From contig JAOUKW010000011.1 of the NCBI GenBank assembly GCA_029882335.1, positions 1 through 26,153 of the forward strand: a DNA stretch of 26,153 nucleotides, in the 5' to 3' direction. Source of the DNA: Candidatus Heimdallarchaeota archaeon. GTDB lineage: Archaea > Asgardarchaeota > Heimdallarchaeia > Heimdallarchaeales > Kariarchaeaceae. Every line of letters begins with the position of its first letter. Position 1 is the first letter of the stretch. The position numbers and the translations under genes were made by a program. Shown here piece after piece: positions 17,742 through 24,658 of this stretch. The notes under the pieces were generated by a model. It saw nothing but the letters and a program-made list of their open reading frames with translations. It did no database searches and was not told the DNA's origin.

Positions 17742-18734
17742 TTATCCTAGTATCTCATCTTCGAGCCATGGAAGATTTCGTATTGCGTCAGATAAATCCT
17801 TAATGTGTACATTATTGGCACCAACTAATCCAGGTGCTCCATATAATGAGGAAAGTAGATCTACATTTTCAGGCATGTTTAATTCTAACATTGCATTAAC
17901 AAATCTAAATCTCCAACCCTCTGCAAGTTGTGATGAAACTACGATCGGGTGAGAAGGTACTCTTCCAAATGTATGGAGTAATCTTAGTTCATCTACTCTA
18001 TCTGGAAATAAATCTGTTGGTGTGGTATCCCTGACAAAAGCGACATCAGCTTGACCATCAAGAACTCTTTGAAGTGCACCACCATAGCTCCCTCCAATTT
18101 CACTGGATGCGAAATATCTTGCAAGTAAGGTCTGAGTATCATCATCACTTTGTGTTTGCATGTAACCTTCATCAATTAACGTACCGATTGGCATGATCAT
18201 TCCTGCAGTACCTGTGGCACTAGTATGAGAACTAATATAACTTCCATCAAGCATTGTTGATAAAGAATCTATATTACTATTTGCACGAACCCAAGCAACT
18301 GAATCGTAATAGGGTTGATTGTTCGCAGAACGTAATTCTGCCAGCATGACATTACCCCAACCTCCCTCAATTACAAAATGAGCTGGTCCACCATCCATAA
18401 ATGCTGCATCAATTTGACCATTTTGAAATGCTAAAATTAAATCTTCATATCCATTTGTAATTGGATATATTTCTACATCTATACCCATTTTTGAGGAAAG
18501 AAAAGATGCTAATTCTTCTGCATTCGTTGTCACTGTATCAACATTTTCTGGTGAAGTCGGCATGAAACCCATTCTGAAACTATCCATTTCTGGTAAATCA
18601 AAATTTTCCCCATCCGTAGGTGAAGCAAAGTAACCTATTATCCCACCAATGATAATTCCGATTAAAAAGGTGGAGATTGCAATACCAATAAGGGTATTTT
18701 TAGAAATCATATATTGTTTTGTCATATGAATCAT
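17742..18734 (-). CDS. phnD: Phosphonate/phosphite-type substrate-binding protein, membrane-anchored (PhnD-like)
   Basis: About 330 residues. An N-terminal hydrophobic helix (LIGIAISTFLIGIIIGGIIG) anchors or exports it. The rest is a type II periplasmic-binding fold of the PhnD family: FRMGFMPTSPENVDTV at the start, GYEDLILAFQNGQIDAAFMD, then GGALQRVLDGQADVAFVRDT with HPIVVSSQL, the hinge and ligand-loop pattern of PhnD/PtxB. There is no lipobox Cys, so the helix itself is probably the anchor. Start: the longest frame (18791) would begin inside the promoter. The TATA-like box is at 18776-18785 and the ATG at 18734 has TTGGAAA just upstream; the ATG at 18725 is the alternative. Confidence 0.85.
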   Translation of the reverse strand: MIHMTKQYMISKNTLIGIAISTFLIGIIIGGIIGYFASPTDGENFDLPEMDSFRMGFMPTSPENVDTVTTNAEELASFLSSKMGIDVEIYPITNGYEDLILAFQNGQIDAAFMDGGPAHFVIEGGWGNVMLAELRSANNQPYYDSVAWVRANSNIDSLSTMLDGSYISSHTSATGTAGMIMPIGTLIDEGYMQTQSDDDTQTLLARYFASSEIGGSYGGALQRVLDGQADVAFVRDTTPTDLFPDRVDELRLLHTFGRVPSHPIVVSSQLAEGWRFRFVNAMLELNMPENVDLLSSLYGAPGLVGANNVHIKDLSDAIRNLPWLEDEILG

Positions 18735-18748
18735 TTTCCAATTTGTTA

Positions 18749-18822
18749 GGATAACCGAACAAATTAAGTAATTCGTATATTTAAAGCTCATCTTAGTCTA
18801 AATAACTCATTTTCGGTAATCC
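18749..18822 (-). promoter_or_regulatory. phnD promoter with TATA box between inverted GGATWACCGAA copies
   Basis: On the minus strand TTTAAATATA (18776-18785) is a good TATA box, 41 nt before the ATG at 18734. GGATAACCGAA (plus strand, 18749-18759) and its inverted near-copy TTCGGTAATCC (18812-18822, one mismatch) lie on either side. The downstream copy covers the expected transcription start region and the upstream copy lies behind the BRE. This looks like a two-site operator for a dimer or looping regulator of phosphorus-compound uptake. Confidence 0.45.
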
Positions 18823-18946
18823 AAACTTTTTATTTTTTTTATACATTTTTTATATAAATTGTTTAAATAAAGTTAAAATTTAATGATTCCTCTATGATAA
18901 AATTGTGTTATAACGAAATGATAATTTTTTAGTTGAATGGGTTGGT

Positions 18947-19789
18947 TTACAACATCTTTGTTTTCTTATTAGTAAATACAGCAATTGAAATTATAGAAAA
19001 TACAAAGAACCAAAGTGGGGAGGTATTCAAACCAAATAGTCTAAATCCTTCATAAGCCTCCATTTCTAATTCATATCTTTGGGATGCATCTCCAACTTTA
19101 ATCTCCATAATTAAATTCATTGATAAATACTTTGCAATGCTTTGTTCTAGATCAAGCTCTACAACAAATTCGTAATAAACATAGGTTGACCAATTGCTAG
19201 ACGAATTTGTAACTTCTAAGAGATATTCCATTTCAAAAGATTTATCTTCGTCATATGAAGCTTCTACATGTGAATCATCCGAAGCACCATCAAGATCATC
19301 AAATGTTACCTCATTCATTTCCGTCTCCATTTCACTATAAATTGTCATATTATCTGTTGATATGAATAGAGGTACCCAGAAATCTTCTTCATCAACAGTA
19401 TCATCAGATGTTTCTGGTTCCTCAAATGAAAATGAGTCCGGTTCAAAAAATACTAATGCAAAGTAAATTATCAATAACCCGACTAAATACATCAAGACCC
19501 AGCCATTGTATTCTGCTGCTGTATCTTGACTAACATCGTCTTTGTTTATTGCTGTATATTCAACATGAGATTCATTTATACCTGTAACTTCAATGTCTAA
19601 TTTTTCTTCATGTTCTCCTTCATTTTCGTAAGCCGTTTCATTAATCTTTAGAGATGAAAAGCTTTTCATTGTATAGGAAAATTCATCACCAACAGAAATA
19701 TTAGTTGGTAATGATTGTCCTTCTGCCATTGATGTCATCAATAACAAGGTTATCAGTGACACGCTTAATATTATTTTCATATATCTCAT
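18947..19789 (-). CDS. Secreted/membrane protein of unknown function, acidic
   Basis: 280 residues. A signal peptide (MRYMKIILSVSLITLLLMTSMAEG) is followed by a short beta-rich region with SVGDEFSYTM, a pattern seen in archaeal envelope proteins. A second hydrophobic helix lies at about 97-115 (WVLMYLVGLLIIYFALVFF), then a very acidic stretch (FEEPETSDDTVDEEDFW), further beta-rich sequence, and a last helix SPLWFFVFSIISIAVF with a Lys end as C-terminal anchor. No family is recognised. TTTATATTTT about 30 nt upstream suggests a short leader and the first ATG as start. The middle helix makes the topology unusual for a plain surface protein. Confidence 0.65.
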   Translation of the reverse strand: MRYMKIILSVSLITLLLMTSMAEGQSLPTNISVGDEFSYTMKSFSSLKINETAYENEGEHEEKLDIEVTGINESHVEYTAINKDDVSQDTAAEYNGWVLMYLVGLLIIYFALVFFEPDSFSFEEPETSDDTVDEEDFWVPLFISTDNMTIYSEMETEMNEVTFDDLDGASDDSHVEASYDEDKSFEMEYLLEVTNSSSNWSTYVYYEFVVELDLEQSIAKYLSMNLIMEIKVGDASQRYELEMEAYEGFRLFGLNTSPLWFFVFSIISIAVFTNKKTKML

Positions 19790-19964
19790 AAACGATTAAT
19801 TTTTATTATACTCATTAAAATATAAATCACCTTATTTTGATTTAAATTAATGATAAGACTATTTATTAATTAAGTATTTATTATATAATAGTGGATAATT
19901 CAAAAACTCAATAATACTAAAATCATGATTAAACCATGAATTAAGCCGAATACTACTAAATAAA

Positions 19965-20360
19965 TTATGATATTTTTTCTGGAATTATTTTTTCAACTTC
20001 TCTAAATGCTTCTTCACTATTTTTGACTAATGTATAAGGAATGGGAATTTTTTTATCAAATTGAAATCTCAAAAAATACTTTATTAGTTTATTAAACTTT
20101 GAATCAATGAAAATCACATGTTTGAGATTTATACTATTTTTTAGAAAATTTTTAATTGCTAAATTATCCTCAACTGTGGGTCTTTGTTTTAAATTTCTTC
20201 CATCTGTAATCAAAATAAAATTTTCCCTTTGATTTAATATTTGAGTTATGTGATCTAATTGAGCATTTAATGAATCACCAGTGCAAATTTCTGCTTGAGT
20301 CCATACAATGACATCTGGATATATTTTATGCAACTCAATGTTATCAAATTCATTACCCAT
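19965..20360 (-). CDS. Small protein, possibly SpoIIAA/STAS-like
   Basis: 131 residues, soluble. The pattern is alternating strands and helices: DVIVWTQ, then FILITDGRNLKQRPTVEDNL, HVIFIDSKFNKLIKYFLRF, and a final strand and helix YTLVKNSEEAFREVEKII. The strand with a central D...G/P loop and the end 'V..s.eeA...v..i' resemble SpoIIAA-like/STAS-SEC14 proteins, which bind nucleotides or lipids. The likeness is by eye and weak. The coding frame is clean, with an ATG about 25 nt after a T/A-rich box. Its neighbours (secreted protein, TrmB regulator) do not clarify its job. Confidence 0.5.
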   Translation of the reverse strand: MGNEFDNIELHKIYPDVIVWTQAEICTGDSLNAQLDHITQILNQRENFILITDGRNLKQRPTVEDNLAIKNFLKNSINLKHVIFIDSKFNKLIKYFLRFQFDKKIPIPYTLVKNSEEAFREVEKIIPEKIS

Positions 20361-20558
20361 ATAGTGACAAAAATAAGTAATAAATATGTAATATTAATAA
20401 CTTTATATTAGATAAAATAGTATTACGTTATTAATCATTTTACTGTACACAAAATCCTATAACGGTTCTGTTGATTAGTTGTAGAAATCAATAACTATAA
20501 ACTAGATGAGATCATTTACTAGTTGTTGAACCATATATCAATTAGATGGTAAATATAT

Positions 20559-21347
20559 CTATTCTTCTTCTTTATTCGATAAAATTTCAATTGTCAATTT
20601 CAATGATTTATCCATCATTTCTACAAAATTTTTATTTTTTAGCATTATCGCTTGTGAGAAAACCAAATCAATATCACCATTTCTGTAAATAGGGGCATTT
20701 AACAACATATTTTCATAATCTACCACAATAATTCGAACTGGAATTGGTCCCTCAACTATATTTGCTATTTTCTTGAGTTTTGATATGTATATTTTATCTA
20801 TTGTTTTTTTTATATCAGGGAATATTATAATATCAATTTCTACGCCATTTTGGTGGATATAAAATAAAACTTTTAGTAGTTTATCCAATTCATCGGGGAA
20901 GTAAAAACGCAGGCCAATAATTACTCTTTTCATAGCTTTTCTTAATAAGGCATACCCTGCATCCACAATAGACTGACTACCTTGAATAATGCGAATTTGC
21001 TGATCATCTGCATGATCTCGTCTATTCCAAATTTCTTCCAGTTCTACAGCTGCTTTATCTAAATTGGATAGCATTGTATCTTTTTGAATTTTAAGAATTT
21101 TGGAGGGTTGAATAGCTCTAAATTTCATTGGTCTTCCTTGAATTTTTTCTAAAAATCCTTTGGATGTAAGTGAAATCAGAGCTTCATAGGATTTAGATCT
21201 AGGTACATTTGAAATACTTGCTATTTCTACAGCTGTTGCATAATTTAAAGACAGACAGACTAAATAGCATTTTGTTTCATACATCGTCAAGCCAATGTAT
21301 TTAAACGATTGCTGGATATATTCACTATTTTCATATAAATTATTCAT
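20559..21347 (-). CDS. TrmB-family transcriptional regulator
   Basis: About 262 residues. The N-terminal winged helix is a clear TrmB domain: YIGLTMYETKCYLVCLSLNY, then EIASISNVPRSKSYEALISL and KGFLEKIQGRPMKFRAIQP. A coiled-coil linker and a C-terminal domain follow that begins IRIIQGSQSIVDAGYALLRK, as in TrmB proteins whose C-terminal half has a phospholipase-D-like fold. Start: the frame opens at a GTG (21356), and the ATG at 21347 is as likely. It is divergent from the redoxin gene; an ATGATATCAT palindrome lies just upstream. TrmB proteins usually respond to sugars or metabolites; the effector here is unknown. Confidence 0.88.
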   Translation of the reverse strand: MNNLYENSEYIQQSFKYIGLTMYETKCYLVCLSLNYATAVEIASISNVPRSKSYEALISLTSKGFLEKIQGRPMKFRAIQPSKILKIQKDTMLSNLDKAAVELEEIWNRRDHADDQQIRIIQGSQSIVDAGYALLRKAMKRVIIGLRFYFPDELDKLLKVLFYIHQNGVEIDIIIFPDIKKTIDKIYISKLKKIANIVEGPIPVRIIVVDYENMLLNAPIYRNGDIDLVFSQAIMLKNKNFVEMMDKSLKLTIEILSNKEEE

Positions 21348-21358
21348 ATTATTCACTT

Positions 21359-21368
21359 ATGATATCAT
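21359..21368. promoter_or_regulatory. Candidate TrmB autoregulatory palindrome
   Basis: ATGATATCAT is a perfect 10-bp palindrome 12 nt before the preferred TrmB start, in the divergent promoter region shared with the redoxin gene. TrmB-family proteins often bind palindromes at their own promoters. Short AT-rich palindromes arise by chance, so support is limited. Confidence 0.25.
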
Positions 21369-21489
21369 TTATCATACTTTTATAAATTAATATATTTAGA
21401 ATCCCCAAACTAAGTGACAAAAAGATTTAATTTAATTATTGAGAAATATAAGTATGGAAGAAAAATTGGAACAAACCGGAGGACAATCA

Positions 21490-22224
21490 ATGAATAACCC
21501 AAAGATAGAAAATAAAGTTACAGATTATCAATATAAAAACTTTAGATTGGAATATTTTACATTTCAAAATCCAGGAGGACCTGAAATTGGTGAATATGCT
21601 CCTGATTTTCAAGTTTCTACTCTTGATGGAAAACACATTAAACTTTCAGATTTTAAAGGTAAAAAGGTTATTCTTGAAGCAGGCAGTTACACATGTCCTC
21701 TCTATGTTAATAATATCAAACCAATGAATAAATTAGCCGATGAATTTCCCGATTTTATCTTCCTTGTACTCTATGTCAGAGAAGCTCATCCGGGAGAAAA
21801 GCAACCTTATCCAATAAATATAAGGGAAAAACAATTATATGCAAGTAAAGTTAAGCTAAAAGATAAAGAAAATCGATTAATATTAATTGATGATATTTCA
21901 GGCACGACCCATAAATTGTATAGCGTTTTACCTAACTGGGCTTATGTAATTGGAGAAGATCAAAAGATAATATATAGAGCTGAATGGAATAATCCAAAAT
22001 CAATTAAAAATGTATTACAAGGAATTATAATCGATCGTCATGTCTATCCTGTACCAAGAATGAGAATACCTATGTTACCAAGATTATTGAAAGTACTATA
22101 TAGAGGTGGATTTGTTTCCATGAAAGACTTCTTCCCTACCATTCCTAAACTAATTATCTCACGGAAAAAATTGAACAAAGAGCTGAACAAACAACGAATT
22201 GAAAGGAATTTACCAAAAAAATAA
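21490..22224 (+). CDS. Redoxin-fold protein resembling iodothyronine deiodinase (Cys form)
   Basis: About 244 residues. GEYAPDFQVSTLDGKHIKLS followed by DFKGKKVILEAGSYTCP is a thioredoxin-fold start with a single active-site Cys (C69). The GSxTCP context, then FLVLYVREAHPGEKQPYP about 25 residues on, matches deiodinase-family proteins (GSCTUPPF ... IYIEEAHP), with Cys where the animal enzymes have selenocysteine. It could be a peroxiredoxin/reductase of unknown substrate; iodothyronine itself is not implied. No signal peptide; the basic C-terminus is helical. Start: the ATG at 21490 has GGAGG 7 nt upstream. Earlier in-frame codons (TTG 21439, ATG 21454) lack such a site. Confidence 0.75.
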   Translation: MNNPKIENKVTDYQYKNFRLEYFTFQNPGGPEIGEYAPDFQVSTLDGKHIKLSDFKGKKVILEAGSYTCPLYVNNIKPMNKLADEFPDFIFLVLYVREAHPGEKQPYPINIREKQLYASKVKLKDKENRLILIDDISGTTHKLYSVLPNWAYVIGEDQKIIYRAEWNNPKSIKNVLQGIIIDRHVYPVPRMRIPMLPRLLKVLYRGGFVSMKDFFPTIPKLIISRKKLNKELNKQRIERNLPKK

Positions 22225-22280
22225 TATCTAACAATAATCAAATTAATTGTATGTAAGTTCTAATAATAAACAAATTTGTT

Positions 22281-22582
22281 TTATTTTCTTAAATTATTAA
22301 TTTTATCAACCACAATTTGAGCAACTTTTTTTGTTTTTCGGAAGACGGAAATTGAAATTGCAAGTCCGATTAATGAAAGTATAGGGAAATTGAGAAATCC
22401 ATCTTCTTCAGAGCTACTTTCACCCTTAACTGATGGTGGAGATGATGAAGAACTGAATGAAGAAGAAATAGATGAAGATAGAGAAATATGAGTTACTGTA
22501 AAGTTCACTCTATCGATTAAACAATCCCAAATGTATTCAACATTATTAACAAAGCAATAAATATTACAAAATCCTTTTTCAT
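22281..22582 (-). pseudogene. Small surface protein, apparently frameshifted (signal peptide and anchor in different frames)
   Basis: The ATG (22582) shares a base with the methyltransferase stop (TAATG). Its frame gives a perfect signal peptide, MKKDFVIFIALLIMLNTFGIV, then stops at 22517. In the -1 frame, open across the same point, the sequence continues CLIDRVNFTVTHISLSSSIS, a Ser-rich stalk, PPSVKGESSSEED, a hydrophobic helix FPILSLIGLAISISVF and a basic tail, ending at 22281. Joined, this is a ~100-residue surface protein with the same layout as the one at 6879. It may be a one-base deletion, a sequencing error, or (less likely, no slippery heptamer seen) programmed frameshifting. A downstream start in the second frame alone is possible but would lack the signal. 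Confidence 0.55.
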
Positions 22583-23199
22583 TATTTATGAGTTGCAACA
22601 ATACAACAAAAAGTATCACCCGGTTGAAAAGAATGAACTGGATTGAAATCAAATGCTTCAAGGATGAAATACCAATCTTGAATAGTATATCTTGCAAAAT
22701 TTCTATGGTATCTAATAATCTCTGCCTTTGACAGATCTTCAAATCCTTCTCTTTGTGAAAACCATTTATCATAGCTATTGATGGGTGCATATATCCAGTC
22801 TAATATTATTAATTTGCCATCAGAATTTAGCGAATCTTTGATATTTGACATCACTTCATCTAAATTATCAAATGATCTTAGAACGCGAGATGATACAATT
22901 AAATCCAAATCAGGTGGTAATATCGGATTTTCTTGCATATGTTGTTCTATTAGAGTAAAATGGCCATGATCAAGGGTTGATTCAAGAATCTCTTTGGCTT
23001 TTTCTAACATTATAGGGGATAAATCTAAACCAATTAAATGTTTGAATTTAAAACGATTAAACATATCCTGCAATAGCAGACCTGGTCCACATCCAATATC
23101 AAGAATTCGGTTATTGTTAGTGTTATTAATGAAAGGTGAGATTTCCTCCCAATATGTCTCATTATGGACTGATTTATAAGAAGTTAGCATTCTATTCAT
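22582..23199 (-). CDS. Class I SAM-dependent methyltransferase
   Basis: About 205 residues from the ATG at 23199; a TTG ten codons upstream (23229) opens the frame. Motif I is ILDIGCGPG, the acidic end of the second strand is LIGLDLSP, and DLIVSSRVLRSFDN followed by SDGKLIILDWIY are the strand-4/5 regions of the UbiE/Methyltransf_11 group. The acceptor is unknown; the C-terminal region (HSFQPGDTFCCIVATHK) has two adjacent Cys. The stop overlaps the start of the small surface-protein gene (TAATG), so the two are translated together. No other operon member is upstream. Confidence 0.88.
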   Translation of the reverse strand: MNRMLTSYKSVHNETYWEEISPFINNTNNNRILDIGCGPGLLLQDMFNRFKFKHLIGLDLSPIMLEKAKEILESTLDHGHFTLIEQHMQENPILPPDLDLIVSSRVLRSFDNLDEVMSNIKDSLNSDGKLIILDWIYAPINSYDKWFSQREGFEDLSKAEIIRYHRNFARYTIQDWYFILEAFDFNPVHSFQPGDTFCCIVATHK

Positions 23200-23534
23200 A
23201 AATTCGATGGGGTCTTTTTTCGGTTTCAATAATCAATCAGACATTCTGTATGTAATAATTATTACTTTGACATACTGATTAAAATGGGAATTATATTTGT
23301 TTCATCAATAATTAAATGAAAATTATGTTTCAATCTTCTAAAATCAATTAAATTATTGGTTCTAAAAATTCGATATTATTATAATTGTAATCCATAAACT
23401 CCAAAAACACCATCTATCTAGCTTTCTTGTATTCATCGCATAGGTAATATTATAGGGTCTTACGATTAATGATATTGATGCGTATAACATCAAAACTCCT
23501 GTAATTACCATTCCTATGATAAAATAAAGTGAAT

Positions 23535-23647
23535 TTACATGATAATTTTTGTATATACATCAATTTGTGACTCAATTTTCAATTCAGTAGTTTTTAAGCT
23601 GAAATTACAATAGTTCAAAATCTAGCATTACTTATATGTTAATGCTA
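23535..23647 (+). repeat. Copy 1 of 113-bp repeat (left end of element)
   Basis: Matches 26042-26153 with two substitutions and one single-base deletion. It contains two hairpins, around 23580-23608 (AATTCAG against CTGAAATT) and 23622-23648 (CTAGCATTA, 9-nt loop, TAATGCTAG). In copy 2 the first hairpin is perfect (AATTCAGT, 9-nt loop, ACTGAATT). The other repeat is cut by the window end, so full repeat length is unknown. Confidence 0.9.
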
Positions 23648-23958
23648 GAAGAACTAGGTCACACCCTATATTGAATAGAATGACCGAAGGCTCAAATATC
23701 TAATATAGATCAATGAGAAGTTCTAATCTCCAATGGAGATGCGTTAGTAATCAAAGTTAAATTACAATAACTTTGTGAGTGATCGGCTAATGTTAAATAA
23801 CACGGAAATCCTGACTTCGATGAAACCTAATGGGTTAAGAAGCAGAAAGAAGCCACAGAATGAAGATTCTGCTAATCCTACATTATATGTGTGGGAGTCT
23901 GGCGACGGTAGGCAGGGTTTGGGCTGAACGTGTGTATGTATATACAAGAAAGATCATG
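23538..23958. mobile_element. 421-bp structured non-coding element with 23-bp terminal inverted repeats
   Basis: The first 23 bp (23538-23560) and last 23 bp (23936-23958) are inverted repeats matching at 20 of 23 positions, with the innermost 12 perfect (ATGTATATACAA at 23936-23947). The element splits a UbiA gene whose halves are readable on both sides, which fixes it as an insertion. Inside are many perfect hairpins: CTAGCATTA/TAATGCTAG (23622-23648), ATCTCC/GGAGAT, CAAAGTTA/TAACTTTG, AGCAGAA/TTCTGCT and GGTCA/TGACC. No transposase is encoded; one 45-codon frame (23790-23927) is not convincing. No clear target duplication is seen. It could be a MITE-like transposon or a mobile structured RNA, such as part of a group II intron or a HEARO-type RNA. 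Its base composition is less AT-rich toward the 3' end than its surroundings. Confidence 0.65.
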
Positions 23959-24152
23959 GATGAAAACAATCATAGAACAAAAAATTACAATTATAAAACA
24001 TATCAGTGATATAATCGATGTTTTTTTGGTCCAACTAATACAGCAAGTGACCTTCTTCCAATTGTTCTATCCCCACTGATATCTTTAATATCAAGTAGAA
24101 TTTCAAATCCTAATGCTAGAAAGAAAATGAGTAATATTAAGGTGATGAGTAA

Positions 24153-24599
24153 TTGATCTTCAATGTATTGTTGAAAGGTATGTTATGGATAATTTCATTG
24201 ATTCTCGCGTTGATAACAAATTACAATTTTGGAATTTTCACTGTACCAAGTTATTTTATTTACATAATCGGAATTTTCACAGGACCTGCTTTGTGTGGTA
24301 CTTGGGTATCACAAAGACAAATGATCGTAGAATTGGCCCCTCCTTCACGTACTTCCAATTATTTTGGAATTGCAAATATATTTGGTAAAGTTAGTGCTGC
24401 AATAGGTCCTTTGATTTGGTTATCATCAATAAATTTGTTCTCAAAACTTCTTGGTTTCAATTTGATGATTACCACAAAATATACGTTAATTATCTTACTC
24501 CTTATTTTGTTAATTGGTCTATGGTTCATTCTAGAAGTCACTGATAGGCATCAAGATTATTTAAATGGGAAAAGGCATATTGGAAATGGTGAATGGTAA
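24153..24599 (+). pseudogene. UMF1/Atg22-like MFS transporter, C-terminal remnant
   Basis: The frame opens with a TTG after an in-frame TAA, so there is no proper start. The 148 residues cover about the last four helices of a ~430-residue MFS protein. GTWVSQRQMIVELAPPSRTS followed by NYFGIANIFGKVSAAIGPLI is the conserved 'G..q..sRs....l.P......fFG.y...gk..a..GP' segment of the UMF1/Atg22 family. The first ~280 residues are missing, and the sequence upstream belongs, in the opposite strand, to the UbiA remnant. It is therefore almost certainly non-functional unless a partial protein is made. Confidence 0.75.
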
Positions 24600-24658
24600 A
24601 TAGTGTGAATATTCCATGAAACAAATTAAATTTCCCAAATTAAGAGACTTGAATTTAA

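Larger units (their letters stand above)
23362..24182 (-). pseudogene. UbiA-family prenyltransferase gene, disrupted
   Basis: Two separated pieces of one gene. The upstream piece (24182-24003) reads QLLITLILLIFFLALG then FEILLDIKDISGDRTIGRRS, holding the second Asp-rich motif (DIKDISGD) that binds Mg-diphosphate in UbiA enzymes, and stops after HRLYH. A one-base shift restores a membrane helix (LICFIIVIFCSMIVF) up to about 23959. The 421-bp element intervenes. The downstream piece (23538-23362) reads YFIIGMVITGVLMLYASISL, then VRPYNITYAMNTRKL and ends SNF, a normal UbiA C-terminus. The N-terminal ~100 residues, with the first Asp motif, are absent: sequence beyond about 24165 belongs to the transporter remnant. 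The intact enzyme would prenylate a membrane acceptor, for example in archaeal ether-lipid or quinone synthesis. Confidence 0.75.

Noticed and set aside
18735..18791. Longer N-terminus for the PhnD-like protein
   Set aside because: These codons overlap the predicted TATA box and initiation region and add an atypical N-terminus before the anchor helix.
22583..22790. N-terminal extension of the small surface-protein frame into the methyltransferase gene
   Set aside because: It overlaps a well-supported methyltransferase on the same strand; the real start is the TAATG at 22582.
23790..23927. 45-codon frame inside the element (MLNNTEILTSMKPNGLRSRK...)
   Set aside because: Its codons lie across several hairpins, there is no ribosome-binding site, and no family is recognised; more likely structured RNA read by chance.
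23762..23947. 61-codon minus-strand frame in the element
   Set aside because: Antisense to the structured region and composed of the hairpin sequence; no independent support.
24185..24388. 67-codon plus-strand frame inside the MFS remnant
   Set aside because: Shadow of the MFS frame, with no hydrophobic pattern or family match.
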